This document shows positions 19,486 through 29,600 of a stretch of DNA of 64,000 nt, one piece after another; positions within the stretch are counted from its first letter, which is position 1; the number at the start of each line of letters is the position of its first letter. The translations under genes were made by a program, and so were the position numbers. Below the pieces are notes generated by a model. That model saw nothing but the letters and a program-made list of their open reading frames with translations, did no database searches and had not been told where the DNA came from. This DNA comes from JAQBQB01 sp963757185 (GTDB taxonomy: Bacteria; Gemmatimonadota; Gemmatimonadetes; Gemmatimonadales; Gemmatimonadaceae): positions 248,001 through 312,000 of the forward strand of contig CAVWQI010000002.1 in the NCBI GenBank assembly GCA_963757185.1. Reading direction: 5' to 3'.

Positions 19486-19559
19486 GCGCCCATAGCTCAA
19501 TTGGATAGAGCATCTGACTACGGATCAGAAGGTTGGAGGTTCGAGTCCTTCTGGGCGCG
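19486..19559 (+). tRNA. tRNA-Arg (ACG)
   Basis: 74-nt cloverleaf with acceptor GCGCCCA/TGGGCGC and anticodon loop CTACGGA (ACG). A34 is presumably edited to inosine by TadA, to read CGU/CGC/CGA. Confidence 0.95.
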
Positions 19560-19598
19560 CTAAACGGCGGTTGGACCGCCGGCGGTAAGAAAAGTCGG

Positions 19599-19675
19599 CG
19601 GGGCGTAGCTTAGCCCGGTAGAGCGCCTGCTTCGGGAGCAGGAGGTCGCTGGTTCAAATCCAGTCGCCCCGACCA
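19599..19675 (+). tRNA. tRNA-Pro (CGG), CCA encoded
   Basis: Acceptor CGGGGCG/CGCCCCG, anticodon loop TTCGGGA (CGG) in stem CCTGC/GCAGG. It is the only tRNA of this cluster with an encoded CCA (19673-19675). Confidence 0.95.
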
Positions 19676-19688
19676 TTTCTATATCAAG

Positions 19689-19720
19689 ACGGCCGCGCTC
19701 GCGATTGCGAGCGTGGCCGT
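19689..19720 (+). terminator. Terminator of the tRNA cluster
   Basis: Long stem ACGGCC-CGCTCGC paired with GCGAGCG-GGCCGT (one unpaired base on each side), a 4-nt loop, then TTCC. It lies 14 bp after tRNA-Pro. Confidence 0.75.
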
Positions 19721-19836
19721 TTCCGCATTTCCTATCTCCTGGCCAAACCGCGCAAACGGACCTCGCGGCACGGTAAGCGGTACACTCAGTGAGACTCTGG
19801 CCAGCGAACTCGACCAACCAGCCATCCGAGTACTAC

Positions 19837-20433
19837 ATGAACCTCGTCCGCCTCGCTGCCTGCGGCGCCGCCATTCCACTTTTCGCGTGCGCGCATCCGC
19901 AACCATCCACCTCGACGACGTCCGAGCCGAGCGCGCAAGAGAACCGCGTCGACTTCACCCGTCAGCTGCGCGACCAGCTCACGCTGACGCCGGCCGAAAT
20001 CAAGTCTCTGCAATTCTACCTCTCGAAGCCGATCACCCTCCAACGCGAGCTGTCGTCAGGCGACCGTCAGGTGAGCCACGGCAAGCTCGTGACCAAGGAC
20101 GGCAAGTACATCGAGGAAGTGGACGTCCTCGACGGCACACCGGGCGTTGCCGTCGACGTGAATCCGGACGGAAATACGATCGACGTCAGCTTCGAATCCG
20201 GCACGAAGCTCAAGTTCACGGGGTTGCTCTATACGCTCCTCGCCGACACGTGGGGCGGCAAGGACGGAGCGGGCAAGATCACGTTCGATGGCCGCGTCTA
20301 CGACGCGATCGACCACAGCTACCTCGCCCACCTCGCGATCGACCGGCAGTCCCTGTCCAAGCTGGAGAAGGACCGCCGAGTGCTGAAGGGCGTTCGTGTG
20401 GACACGACGGGAAAGCCGCCGGCGTCGCGATAG
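19837..20433 (+). CDS. Predicted lipoprotein of unknown function
   Basis: 198 residues. MNLVRLAACGAAIPLFACAHPQ is a short lipoprotein signal with lipobox LFAC. A Ser/Thr-rich linker and then a mixed alpha/beta domain follow: LTLTPAEIKSLQFYLSKPITL, KLVTKDGKYIEEVDVLDGTP, VSFESGTKLKFTGLLY and ITFDGRVYDAIDHSYLAHLA. I do not recognise the family. ATG at 19837 is chosen because the signal peptide begins there (a start at 19789 adds 16 polar residues). It ends 38 bp from the convergent M28 peptidase stop, with GGTGGACC units between. Confidence 0.78.
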   Translation: MNLVRLAACGAAIPLFACAHPQPSTSTTSEPSAQENRVDFTRQLRDQLTLTPAEIKSLQFYLSKPITLQRELSSGDRQVSHGKLVTKDGKYIEEVDVLDGTPGVAVDVNPDGNTIDVSFESGTKLKFTGLLYTLLADTWGGKDGAGKITFDGRVYDAIDHSYLAHLAIDRQSLSKLEKDRRVLKGVRVDTTGKPPASR

Positions 20434-20443
20434 CGAATTGTCC

Positions 20444-20467
20444 GGTGGACCGGTCCACCGGTCCACC
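20444..20467. repeat. GGTGGACC / GGTCCACC units at a convergent gene junction
   Basis: One GGTGGACC (20444-20451) is followed by two GGTCCACC (20452-20459, 20460-20467). The first pair forms a perfect 16-bp palindrome. Same family as 40260-40275, 45363-45410 and 47148-47179. Confidence 0.85.
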
Positions 20468-20471
20468 GGAT

Positions 20472-22061
20472 CTACGGGCGCTGGGCGTCCTTCCAGCTGC
20501 GCGGCGCCCGGTCGCACTGCGGAACCTGCATCGGCTGTCCGGTTCGCGGGCTCGTCGGCGGCACCCGCCGCGCCCGTGAGACGAAGTTCGGGTCCTCGGA
20601 CGCCTGGTACGCGAACATCGCCACCAGCGTCGCGTTCCGCTTCACTTCGTCGAAGTTGACCTTGTCGTAGGTGTCGCGGTTGGTGTGCCACGTGTAGTCG
20701 GTGTACGACCAGTCCGACGACGATAGAAAGAACGCGGGCGCGTCGCGGCAGTCGAACGCGTCGCTGTCGGTGCTCTCGTCGTGCGCGACCCCGGGCAGCA
20801 TCAGCGCCACGTTCTTCGTGAGATCCGCCGGCATGCGCGACATCCAGCGCGCCAGCGACGGCGCGGCGTCGACGAATCCGTTCGTCTGCACCGAGTCGAT
20901 TTCGCCCGTACCGTTGTCCTGGTTGAACAATGCCTGGAGTCCCTTGAGGATCTCCGGATGGTCGGCCGCGAACGCGCCCGACCCGATGTCCCCCTCCTCT
21001 TCCCCGCTCCAGTGGCCGACCAGAATCGTCCGCTTGGGGTTCGGATACGCCGTCTTCAGGATGCGCATCGCCTCGAGCATGGTGATCGTGCCGGTCCCAT
21101 TGTCCGTGGCGCCGCTCCCGGCGTCCCACGAGTCAAGGTGCGCCGAAAGCATCACGTACTCGTTGGGCTTTTCCGATCCGTTGATCCTGGCGATCGTGTT
21201 GAAGACCGGAGCCTCGTTGGGCGCCAGGGTGGCCTCGGCGATGGCGCGCACCCGCGGATGCTGTCCGTTGGACGCGAGGCGAGCGAGGAGCGTGTAGTCC
21301 TCGCACGAAACGTCGAACGACGGCACCAGCGTCGCTCGCGCCGACTGGATCTTGTCCACGCCCCATCCGCGCGACCAGGTGTTCGACAGGATCCCGGCGA
21401 CGCCGGCACGCTCGAGCACCGGGCCGAGCATGCGCCCGTTGACGCGAGCCGCGGTGAGCCGCGCGTTCCAGTCCGCCTGCGCGCTGTCGCGCTGCGCGAC
21501 GGCATGGTGATAGACGGCCGAGTCGGCCCAGAAGCGAATGTCGGAGTCGGGGCGGCAGGTCGTCTGTGGCATGCTCGCGAGCACGAGCTTTCCTTTTACC
21601 CCGCCGAGCCATCGGACGAAGCCGGCGCTGTCGCCGATTTCCGCCGCGGTCGGGATGATCACGACGTCCGCCGTGACGCCGCCGGCCGGCGTCGCCGCGC
21701 TCCAGGCGTGCATCGTCGCCTCGAGCACCCTCACGCGCGGCGCGACGAGCTCGAGCCGGCTCGGTCCGCGCGTCCAGTCGCGCCACGTGCCGTACTGCTC
21801 GTTCTTGGCGTCGACTCCCCACGCTTTGTACGTGCGGAGCAGCCATTCATTCGCCGCGCGGTTCGCCGGCGACCCAGTCAGTCGCGGGCCGATGGAATCC
21901 ATCAGCGCCTGCGCGAGACGTGCGGCTTGCGACCGATGCATGCCTTCGTCGTAGATCTTCTGCACGATCGGGTCGCCGGTGGGGTTGTCCTGGGCGAGCG
22001 CCGGCGAGACCGACGTAAGGATCGAGACGAGAGCGAGAGAGACGGCGTGAGATCGTCGCAT
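20472..22061 (-). CDS. Secreted M28-family metallopeptidase
   Basis: Exported zinc peptidase (aminopeptidase or carboxypeptidase type), 529 residues, with signal peptide (VSLALVSILTSVSPALAQ). A PA-like insert covers about 120-260. The co-catalytic zinc site is readable: first ligands in SAHLDSWDAGSGATDNGTG (about 305-325), GHWSGEEEGDIGSGAF with the catalytic and metal-binding glutamates, and the last His in WHTNRDTYDKVN. These match M28 peptidases such as Q-type carboxypeptidases. It follows the S9 peptidase on the same strand (125-bp gap with a strong hairpin), so the two may act on the same peptides. No Shine-Dalgarno sequence is clear. Confidence 0.92.
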   Translation of the reverse strand: MRRSHAVSLALVSILTSVSPALAQDNPTGDPIVQKIYDEGMHRSQAARLAQALMDSIGPRLTGSPANRAANEWLLRTYKAWGVDAKNEQYGTWRDWTRGPSRLELVAPRVRVLEATMHAWSAATPAGGVTADVVIIPTAAEIGDSAGFVRWLGGVKGKLVLASMPQTTCRPDSDIRFWADSAVYHHAVAQRDSAQADWNARLTAARVNGRMLGPVLERAGVAGILSNTWSRGWGVDKIQSARATLVPSFDVSCEDYTLLARLASNGQHPRVRAIAEATLAPNEAPVFNTIARINGSEKPNEYVMLSAHLDSWDAGSGATDNGTGTITMLEAMRILKTAYPNPKRTILVGHWSGEEEGDIGSGAFAADHPEILKGLQALFNQDNGTGEIDSVQTNGFVDAAPSLARWMSRMPADLTKNVALMLPGVAHDESTDSDAFDCRDAPAFFLSSSDWSYTDYTWHTNRDTYDKVNFDEVKRNATLVAMFAYQASEDPNFVSRARRVPPTSPRTGQPMQVPQCDRAPRSWKDAQRP

Positions 22062-22083
22062 GAAATCGAAGTGAGTGTCAGTT

Positions 22084-22116
22084 CTCAGCCCCGGCCAGCT
22101 TCTGACCGGGGCTGAG
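22084..22116 (-). terminator. 11-bp stem hairpin between S9 and M28 genes
   Basis: CTCAGCCCCGG pairs with CCGGGGCTGAG around an 11-nt loop. It lies 70 bp after the S9 stop and 23 bp before the M28 ATG. There is no T-run, so it may be a weak terminator, an mRNA stabiliser or a leader structure that affects M28 translation. Confidence 0.5.
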
Positions 22117-22185
22117 TGGTAGTAGGCGGGTCACGAGCTCGAAGCTCGGAACCTTCGGTTCAAAGCGACGGCGCGAATTGTCAGC

Positions 22186-25098
22186 TCAAGGCCTGCCACC
22201 GCGTCCTGTCGCACTCCCCGCTTGCACCGCCCCCGCCCCAGGCGCGGTCGTCCCGTCCTTTAGAATTCTCTGACGCGCGAGGTAGGTCTCGCCATCGGTG
22301 ATCCACGGCGCCGGCGGATCGCCCTTGAGGAAGTAGCCGAACCACTCGAGCTGCCGGTGCAGATAATCGGCCTGGCTCTCCGGACGGGCGACGTTGTGGT
22401 TCTCGCCCTCGTAGACGAGATAGACGACCTGTTTCCCCAGCCGCCGGCCGAAGTTGTACAGCTCCTCGCTCTGGAAATGGTTCACGTTTCCGTCGGCGTC
22501 GCCCTCCTCGAGCAGCAACGGCGTGTGGAGCGAATCCACGGCGTAAACGGTGGAGTTGCGGATGTACGCCTGCGGGTCCTCCCACAGCGGGACCTGCATG
22601 CGCTCCTGGCTCGTTTCGTAGTGGCCGGTCTCGGGAAGACCGCTGTTGCCCGACGTGTAGCCGTACATGCTGATCAAGTCGGTGAGCGGCGCGCCGGCGA
22701 TGGACGCGGCGAAGGTGCCGTGGTTGTGCACCGCATAGAACGCCGACTGATACCCGCCCCACGAGTGACCCATGTTGCCGACGTGCTTCGAGTCGATGTC
22801 GGCGACCTTCGCCTCCACGGCCGCAACCGCCGACGTCACGCAGTCGAGCCCGGAGTATCCAGGATTGCGCGCCTGGAAGACGATGTCCGGACGCAGCACG
22901 AAGTATCCATTCTGCGCAAAAACCGCCGTGTTATACGGATTCCGCTCGTTGGGCATCAAGTACGAGTTGAAGCCCTGCGAGAGCTTCTCATAGTAGTAGA
23001 CGACCATCGGATACTTCTTGCCCGGCTCGTAGTTGGCCGGATAGGTCAACATCATCTGCAGCTTGTCGCCGCGCTTGTTGCCGTAATTCATCAGCACCTG
23101 CTTCGGCCACGCATAGTCGCTCTGGAACGCGTTCGAATGCGACACTTGTTTCGCATCGCCGAGCGAGGCTCCCGCCACGAAATAGTTCGGCGATTCCTCG
23201 GCGGTCTGCTCCTCGAGCAGGAAGACGTCGGCGTTCTCGGCGCGTCTGAGACCGGTCACGCTCTTGTCGAGCCAGACGAGTTGCTGTGCCGGCTGGCCAA
23301 TCGTGAGCCGAGTATATCCGCTCTTCTTGTTGTACTCGCCGGCGGCCGACAGCACGAGCGGCTTCGATGCGTCGATCGTTCTGCCTTCGCCGTCGAGCTG
23401 ACACGGCGTCGCCCGCGCAGCGCCGCCTCCTCTCCCTCCGCGACCACCGCCACCGCCACCGCCGCCTTCGTTGACGCAGCGGTAGACGGTCGAATCTTCG
23501 CGGCCTTTCGTGAGGCGGGTCGCCGACGATCCGTCGATCGCGATCTGCCAGAGGTCGAAGCGGTCGTTCACGAGAACCGACTTCTCCCCCGTGGTGAAGC
23601 CGGCGAGCCCGTACGCGCGCCGCTCCGGAACCGGGTGGTCGTCCTCGGTGTTCACGAAGCCGACCTTGAGTTTGCCGGTCAGGTTCGTGCGCGCGCCGCT
23701 CTTGAGGTCGAGCACGTTCCACTGGCCGTCCTGCTGGTAGGCGGCGTATCGGCCGCTGGGGCTCAGCGTCGCGCCGTAGAGCGATTTTGTCAGGATCTTC
23801 GTGCGCTTGCCGCTGGCGACGTCCACCGAGTACACGTCGCGATACTGGCGGCCCGACATGAACTCGCGGGCGTACGGTCCTTCGTCCGTCGCCAACGCGG
23901 CGGCGCCGTTCTCGGAGAGCTGTACGGTCTCCAGCGGATCGACGCTCAGGCGTGCGATCGACGGCTCGCCGATGTGCCAGGAAACCAGCGAGATGCGGGA
24001 GCGATCCTGGTTCGCGCTGACTTCCTGCTGGTGGAACTCGCGAACGTCCTTCCAGTGCCAGACCTGCACCTTGGCCGGCGGCAACTCGCCGGGCGCGCGG
24101 CGCTCGGGCGTAACCTTGGCCTCGCGCTGCGCGACGCCGAAGAACAGCGTCGCCCCGTCGTCGGACCAGGTCGGCGTGCGGTACGCGGCGACGCGAAGCC
24201 CGGCCGGGAACGACCGGTCGTTCGAGAAATCATATACTTGTTTCTTGGCCGCGGCGCCGACTCCCTTCCACGCCAGTACGGCGTACGCGGTGTCGGCGAA
24301 CGCGCTGTCCGGCTTGCTGCGCATGGCGGCGAGGTCGTCCGAGTGCGCACGCCACGTCAGCCCGGTGTAGATCGCGTCGCTGGCGTCGAGTGACTTGATC
24401 GCCCCCGTCCGCGTGTCGAGCAGCTGGACGCCGTTCCCCGTGTGGCCATCGACGTCGATCGTCATGGCGAGCATCCCGCCGTCTTCGCTCCACGACGACT
24501 CCGAGACGTTGCCGAACGCGAGCTCGGTACCCGCTTCGAGGTCTCGCACGATGACGTCGGCCGCTCGGCGCCCGCCCGCCGCATAGCGGCGCAGCGCGAC
24601 GTGCGAGCCGTCGCCGCTGAGCGTGTACGACTGGACGTCGTCGAGCGTCGTGATGGCGCCCGTTCTCAGATCGACGACACCCACCTTGTTGCGATTCGGA
24701 GCCGCGCCGCCCTCAGCGGGCGCTCCGCCGCCCCCTCTGCCTCCACCGCCGCCGGCACGACCCCCGCGGCCGCCGCGTCCACCCGCCGTGTCCGGGGCGA
24801 TCGTGTAGAGGAGCCAGCGGCTGTTCGCCGAGAACTGCGGGTTGGTCGCCGAGCGCGCCGATTGGTCTTTGTCGGAGCCGACCGTGCGGTAGTGAAGCTC
24901 GGTCGTTCCGTTTCCGCGACGGAAGTCGAACGCCACCCATTTTCCGTCCGGCGAGAGCGCGCCGGCGCCGAGCGTCTCCCATTTGGCGTAGTCGGCGCTG
25001 GTCAGCGTCGGCTTCGCGGGGGAGGGCGCGTGCGGTTGCTGCGCGAAAAGGGGCGCTGCTGTCAGAACGATGGCGAGAAACCAGCCGGAGCGCGGCAT
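22186..25098 (-). CDS. Secreted S9 prolyl-oligopeptidase family peptidase
   Basis: 970 residues. The signal peptide (MPRSGWFLAIVLTAAPLFAQQ) is followed by a beta-propeller-like N-terminal half and an alpha/beta-hydrolase domain. The nucleophile is Ser near residue 780 in NMGHSWGGYQSAF, the Asp is in EEGDADGNVNHF (near 867) and the His is in YEGENHNVAR (near 900). Two Gly/Arg-rich insertions (GGRGGRGGRAGGGGGRGGGG near 145 and GGGGGGGRGGRGGG near 570) interrupt the propeller. ATG at 25098 has GAGG 6-8 bp upstream; a start at 25185 would precede the signal peptide. Likely cleaves imported or environmental peptides in the periplasm. Confidence 0.93.
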   Translation of the reverse strand: MPRSGWFLAIVLTAAPLFAQQPHAPSPAKPTLTSADYAKWETLGAGALSPDGKWVAFDFRRGNGTTELHYRTVGSDKDQSARSATNPQFSANSRWLLYTIAPDTAGGRGGRGGRAGGGGGRGGGGAPAEGGAAPNRNKVGVVDLRTGAITTLDDVQSYTLSGDGSHVALRRYAAGGRRAADVIVRDLEAGTELAFGNVSESSWSEDGGMLAMTIDVDGHTGNGVQLLDTRTGAIKSLDASDAIYTGLTWRAHSDDLAAMRSKPDSAFADTAYAVLAWKGVGAAAKKQVYDFSNDRSFPAGLRVAAYRTPTWSDDGATLFFGVAQREAKVTPERRAPGELPPAKVQVWHWKDVREFHQQEVSANQDRSRISLVSWHIGEPSIARLSVDPLETVQLSENGAAALATDEGPYAREFMSGRQYRDVYSVDVASGKRTKILTKSLYGATLSPSGRYAAYQQDGQWNVLDLKSGARTNLTGKLKVGFVNTEDDHPVPERRAYGLAGFTTGEKSVLVNDRFDLWQIAIDGSSATRLTKGREDSTVYRCVNEGGGGGGGGRGGRGGGAARATPCQLDGEGRTIDASKPLVLSAAGEYNKKSGYTRLTIGQPAQQLVWLDKSVTGLRRAENADVFLLEEQTAEESPNYFVAGASLGDAKQVSHSNAFQSDYAWPKQVLMNYGNKRGDKLQMMLTYPANYEPGKKYPMVVYYYEKLSQGFNSYLMPNERNPYNTAVFAQNGYFVLRPDIVFQARNPGYSGLDCVTSAVAAVEAKVADIDSKHVGNMGHSWGGYQSAFYAVHNHGTFAASIAGAPLTDLISMYGYTSGNSGLPETGHYETSQERMQVPLWEDPQAYIRNSTVYAVDSLHTPLLLEEGDADGNVNHFQSEELYNFGRRLGKQVVYLVYEGENHNVARPESQADYLHRQLEWFGYFLKGDPPAPWITDGETYLARQRILKDGTTAPGAGAVQAGSATGRGGRP

Positions 25099-25211
25099 AC
25101 GAACCTCGAGTAAAGGCGGGGAGATCATGAGATGATATCGTGCGGATGGCGCCTTTGCGAATCCGCCCCCACCGGATGCGGGCATCGCGGCCGGGAGCGT
25201 CGCCTACGCAA

Positions 25212-25242
25212 GACAGCCCGCGACGAAAAGTCGCGGGCTGTC
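25212..25242 (-). terminator. Strong hairpin after SusD copy 1
   Basis: Perfect 13-bp stem GACAGCCCGCGAC / GTCGCGGGCTGTC with loop GAAAA, 22 bp after the SusD stop. No U-tract follows on the minus strand, so termination may rely on stem strength or Rho. Confidence 0.7.
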
Positions 25243-25264
25243 GAGGTCAACCACAGAAACCGGG

Positions 25265-26659
25265 CTACGGGTTGCGGTCCGTGCAGCCCTTGAACAGCGG
25301 GTTCGAGAGCTCCGTATTGGTGACGGCCAACTGAATCGTGTGACCGTACGAGCCGCCCTTGAAGTACGAACCGGTCGGGAACACCTGGTCTTCCGTCCGA
25401 TGATACTGACGCATCTGCCGGCGGTCGTCGTTCAAGCGCTGGCCGCGGCCGAACGTCCAGAACGCCTTCTCACGGAAGAACAGCGTTGTGGCGGCGTCCT
25501 GGGTGGCCGGCGTCGGAAGCGCTGCCATCGCCACGGGCTTGAAGTTGCTGATCTTGGGCGGCGTCGCTCGCAATTTGTTTAGGATCGTCATCATCCCGGC
25601 GATGTCGCTGGCTTGCAGCTTCGCCTCGGCCTCGATCAGCCGCGCGTCGATACCCGACACCATCGGGATAGGATCGAACCGCCCAAAAAGCTGTTCGATG
25701 AACTGCGGCGTCGAACCATCCTCGGCTACGACCGGCGGGCTCGCGTTACCGCCGAAGAGTACAGGTACTCGCGGGTCCTTCGCCGATGCAAACGGCAACG
25801 CGTTCTTTGTCGGCGTGCTGGCGCCGTTGACGATCTCGGCGCTGTCGCTCACGCTGAGTCGGGCCGTGGAGTTCACGATCGACCACAAACCGAGGCTCAC
25901 ACCCTTGGCCTGTGAGGTCCCCATGTTGTAGCTGAACGTGTCGGGTACCGTCGCGAGGAGCGCCGGCGCCGCTGCGAAGTTGCCCTGGTCGATCAGGACT
26001 CGCGCTTTGAGGATCGACGTCGCCTGCTTGATGAACGTCGCTTGCGCGCTCGTCCCCGTGTTGATGGCCAACGCCGAATCGAGGTGCGACGATGCGCTGT
26101 CGAGCACCTGCGCGTCGGTCAGGCCCGGCCCGAAGGTGAAGACACCGCTGACCGTGTGCCCCAGCGGAATCCCGTTGCAGTAGTTCTCCGCCAGCGACAT
26201 CTCGAGAAAGCCCAGGGACATGTACATCTCGCCGATGTCGGCGGTGCTGTCGGGGATGTACTGCCTCACGGCGGCGATGGCGTCGCGCACGAAGCCGCGC
26301 TCTTGCGTGACGCTCGTGTATGGATTCGACGGATTGTCGTCGCCCATCGACCGTTGGTCGATGTCCTGACGGGTGTTCTGGAAGTCGGCGTTGTGATACT
26401 CGTCGGTGAGATTGCCGATCTCCTCCCACAGGCATTCGGAGTTGCCGCCGCAGTCGACGACGGCCGTCACCTTGCCGACCGCGCCGACTTTCAGCGCGTA
26501 CGCTGCCGCCGCGTTGGCGACGGCGCTCGGGTCCACCGTGCCCGGATTCTGTGGAGCGAGCAGCTCTTGCTTGACGTTGCATGCCGCGACGGCCAGCGAT
26601 CCCGCGACCACCGTGGTCAGGGTCGCGATCCATCGGGCGCGATTGGTCACAAACGACAT
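25265..26659 (-). CDS. SusD/RagB-like outer-membrane lipoprotein, copy 1
   Basis: Surface lipoprotein that caps the SusC-type transporter and binds substrate, 464 residues. The signal ends in lipobox AVAAC. The core is TPR-rich: QNPGTVDPSAVANAAAAY, LTDEYHNADFQNTRQDID, GFLEMSLAENYCNGIPLGH, DARLIEAEAKLQASDI, and RAFWTFGR-type FWTFGRGQRLNDDRRQM near the end. It ends GCTDRNP. It starts 24 bp after SusC copy 1 and is clearly paralogous to the SusD at 30340-31725 (same motifs, length and C-terminus). The usual nutrient (peptide or glycan) cannot be read from sequence. Confidence 0.9.
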   Translation of the reverse strand: MSFVTNRARWIATLTTVVAGSLAVAACNVKQELLAPQNPGTVDPSAVANAAAAYALKVGAVGKVTAVVDCGGNSECLWEEIGNLTDEYHNADFQNTRQDIDQRSMGDDNPSNPYTSVTQERGFVRDAIAAVRQYIPDSTADIGEMYMSLGFLEMSLAENYCNGIPLGHTVSGVFTFGPGLTDAQVLDSASSHLDSALAINTGTSAQATFIKQATSILKARVLIDQGNFAAAPALLATVPDTFSYNMGTSQAKGVSLGLWSIVNSTARLSVSDSAEIVNGASTPTKNALPFASAKDPRVPVLFGGNASPPVVAEDGSTPQFIEQLFGRFDPIPMVSGIDARLIEAEAKLQASDIAGMMTILNKLRATPPKISNFKPVAMAALPTPATQDAATTLFFREKAFWTFGRGQRLNDDRRQMRQYHRTEDQVFPTGSYFKGGSYGHTIQLAVTNTELSNPLFKGCTDRNP

Positions 26660-26683
26660 ATATGATCCTCGTCCTCGATGGGG

Positions 26684-29600
26684 TTAGTACTTGAGATTGA
26701 GACGGAACACGAAGTAGGCCGGCGGCGGCGCCGTCTGGAACTCATTCTGGACCTCCGAGCCGTTCAAGCCGTAGTTCGACTCTGGATCGATGCCCCAGAA
26801 GCTGCTCCACAGGTGCAGATTGCGCGCGCTGAAGACGAGCGTCGAGCCGTCCGCGGCGTGAAGCAGATTGTTCACGCGCCGGGGCAGCTGCAGAATCGCC
26901 GACGCTTCACGCCATTTCCAGAACTGTCCGTTCATGAAGTAGCCGGCGCCCGACTTGAACGACGTCCCGCCGATCGTCGTCCCGTACGTCTTGGCGATCG
27001 CGGCGGCCTGCTGCGCCAGCGGCGCATGCGGATCCTGCGTCGACTGGCAGGAGAGGGGCACCGAGTTGCACTGGAAGTTGTCGGCGCCATCCTGCGTGCT
27101 GTAGCCGCCCTTGGAGTCGAACAGCGACGTCAATCGCAGCTTGTGATTGAACAGATCGACGCCGGTGTTGATCGCCAGCAGGTCACGCGGGATCGCGTTG
27201 CCGTAGTTCTGGAACGACGAATCGACGTGCACCTCGCTGACCTGAATGATCCCGTCGTGGTTGGCGTCGGCGTAGGTGTACGGGTGATACCATTGCGCGT
27301 CGATCGGCTGACCGTTGCGTTGCTCCGTGAGTCCGCCGGCGCCAATGATGCGTGCAACCCCCGTCGACGGATCGATGCCGAGGTCGACGATGAGCGCCGT
27401 GTTGTGCGACGCGGTGACGGTCACATCCCAGCCGAATCGCCTGTTGTCGATGAGCTGTGCGTTGAGCTGCAATTCGTGTCCATAGTTCTGCGTCGAGCCG
27501 ACGTTCTCGAGCAGGCTCGTAACGGCCGCACCCGCTGACGGAGCGACCGGCACGCTGATCAACGCGTCGTGCGTGGTCTTTCGATAATAGGTGTAGTCGA
27601 GGTGGACGCGGTTGCTCAGCAAGTACGTCTCGAATCCCGTCTCGAACTCGGCGGACCGCTCGGGCTTGAGGTTCGGGTTGCCCGGGTTCTGCGCGCTCAA
27701 CGACGGCGTGTCGGTGCCCGTCGTCGAGCTGCGACCGTCGATCGTGACGGTGCCCGGGGCAAACGTGATGAGCCCTTGCGTCCGGCCGGGCTGCACGCCG
27801 CTCGCGCCGTACGACGCGCGCACACGGAACTGACTGAGGAAATCCAACTTCTGCGGGAAGAACGACTCGTCGGACAAGAGCCACGATAGGCTCGCCTTCG
27901 GATAGAGAACGCGCTGGAAGTTCGTGCCGAAGGCGCTGTTCTGGTCCGAGCGAGCCGCGGCCGTGACGAACACCCGGTCCCGGAACGACGCGGCTTCCTG
28001 TACGTAGACGCCGAGCGTCTTCGTGACCGTCGGCTGCTGCTCACTTGCGGTGATCGTGGTGGCTGCGGCCACCGTCGTCGCGCCTGGCGGCAGGCCCTGT
28101 CCGGTGCTGTTGATGAAGTCAGTTTCGAGATTCACGTAGTCGGCACCGACCGTGGTCTTGAGGTTCGCCCAGGGCTTGGCGTTCCAGCTCGAGGTGCTGA
28201 CGACCTTTGCCGAGAAGTTGCGGTTGCTCTGACGGTTGTCGTTGATGTTGCCGATTCGCGCCGTGGCGCTCTGCGGCGGACACTGGTTCAGTGCACAGAG
28301 ATGGAAGTAGTTCGACGAAACGAGGTCGAGGCCCACGGTTCCCTCGTTCGCCATCCAGGGCATCGGGCGCCAGCTCGCATTGAAGCTGCCGAGCATTCGC
28401 TGGACGTCGCTGAAGCTCGTCGCCTGCATGATGTCGCCGGGATCCCACTGCAAATAGTCGTTGAGCGGAACGGCGGTGCCGTCGGCGTACTTCGCCTGCG
28501 TGGTCACCTTGTCGAGTCCCGGACCCTTGAAGCCGTAGTTCTGCAAACCGGTGTACAGGAGCGCGATGATCAGGTCGCTCTCCGGCTCGATCCGGTTGTC
28601 TTCTTTCAGGAATCCGGCATTCGCGGTGAGATCGAACTTCGGACTCACGGACGCACTGAGGTTCGTCCGGAATGACGCCTGTTGCTGGGCGAGCGGATGG
28701 AACCACGCGTCCTGCACCTTGACGTTCTCCGACTGGAAGCGTTGCACGTCGAAGCCGGGCATCTGAATCGGACCGACCTCGTTGTTCAACCCGCCGCTCG
28801 CGAAGTAGCGGACGGCGTCCGAGCCGCCACTCACCTGCGCGCTAGCGGCTTTGCGGTTGCCGAGGGTAATGAACGTTCGCGAGGGGTCGGCGAGGAGGTT
28901 GTAGTGCGTGACACTGTCCGAAATGCACGTGTTGTTCGACGTCGGCGTCGTTCCCGGCGGGGCCATCGTTCCGAGCTGGCAACGAACCTGTTTCGTCGGA
29001 TTGCCGAGCGTGTGTCCCCAGTTCGCGTACATGTCCGGATAGTCGTTGCGGTCGTCGACGTTGCCGTATTCGCCACCGAACGACCACCGCGATGCCCCGG
29101 CTCGACCCTTCTTGGTCGTAACGACGACGACGCCATTTGCTGCGTCGGTCCCGTACAATGTTGCCGCCGACGGGCCCTTCACGATCTCGATGTCCTCGAT
29201 CTCGTCGGGGTTGAGATTGTTCAATAGCGAGAAGCGCGTGTCGGTACCGGACGTGAGGTTGTCAGTCGCGATGCGAACGCCGTCGACGACCCAGATGGGC
29301 GCGTTCGACAGGCTGATCGACGAGACGCCGCGCACACGTACTGTCGGTGCGCCGCCGAGAGTGGTACCCGGCAAGACGATGACGCCGGGCGCTTTGGCCG
29401 TCAGCATGTCGGCGGTCGTCGAGATTTCGGAGACTTCGGCCGCCTTCGCTACGTCGACCGTGGAGACGGCGTTACCGAGTTCGACCCGTCGCGCCTGGCC
29501 AGTCGCCGTCGTGACGACTTCCTCGAGCTGCGCTACCGCGACCTCGAGTGTGAAGTCGCTGGTGGCCGTTCCACCGGCAGGGACTTCCACGATTCGCTTC

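Noticed and set aside
22357..24393. 678-codon open frame antisense to the S9 peptidase
   Set aside because: No protein-like pattern; the peptidase has intact catalytic residues.
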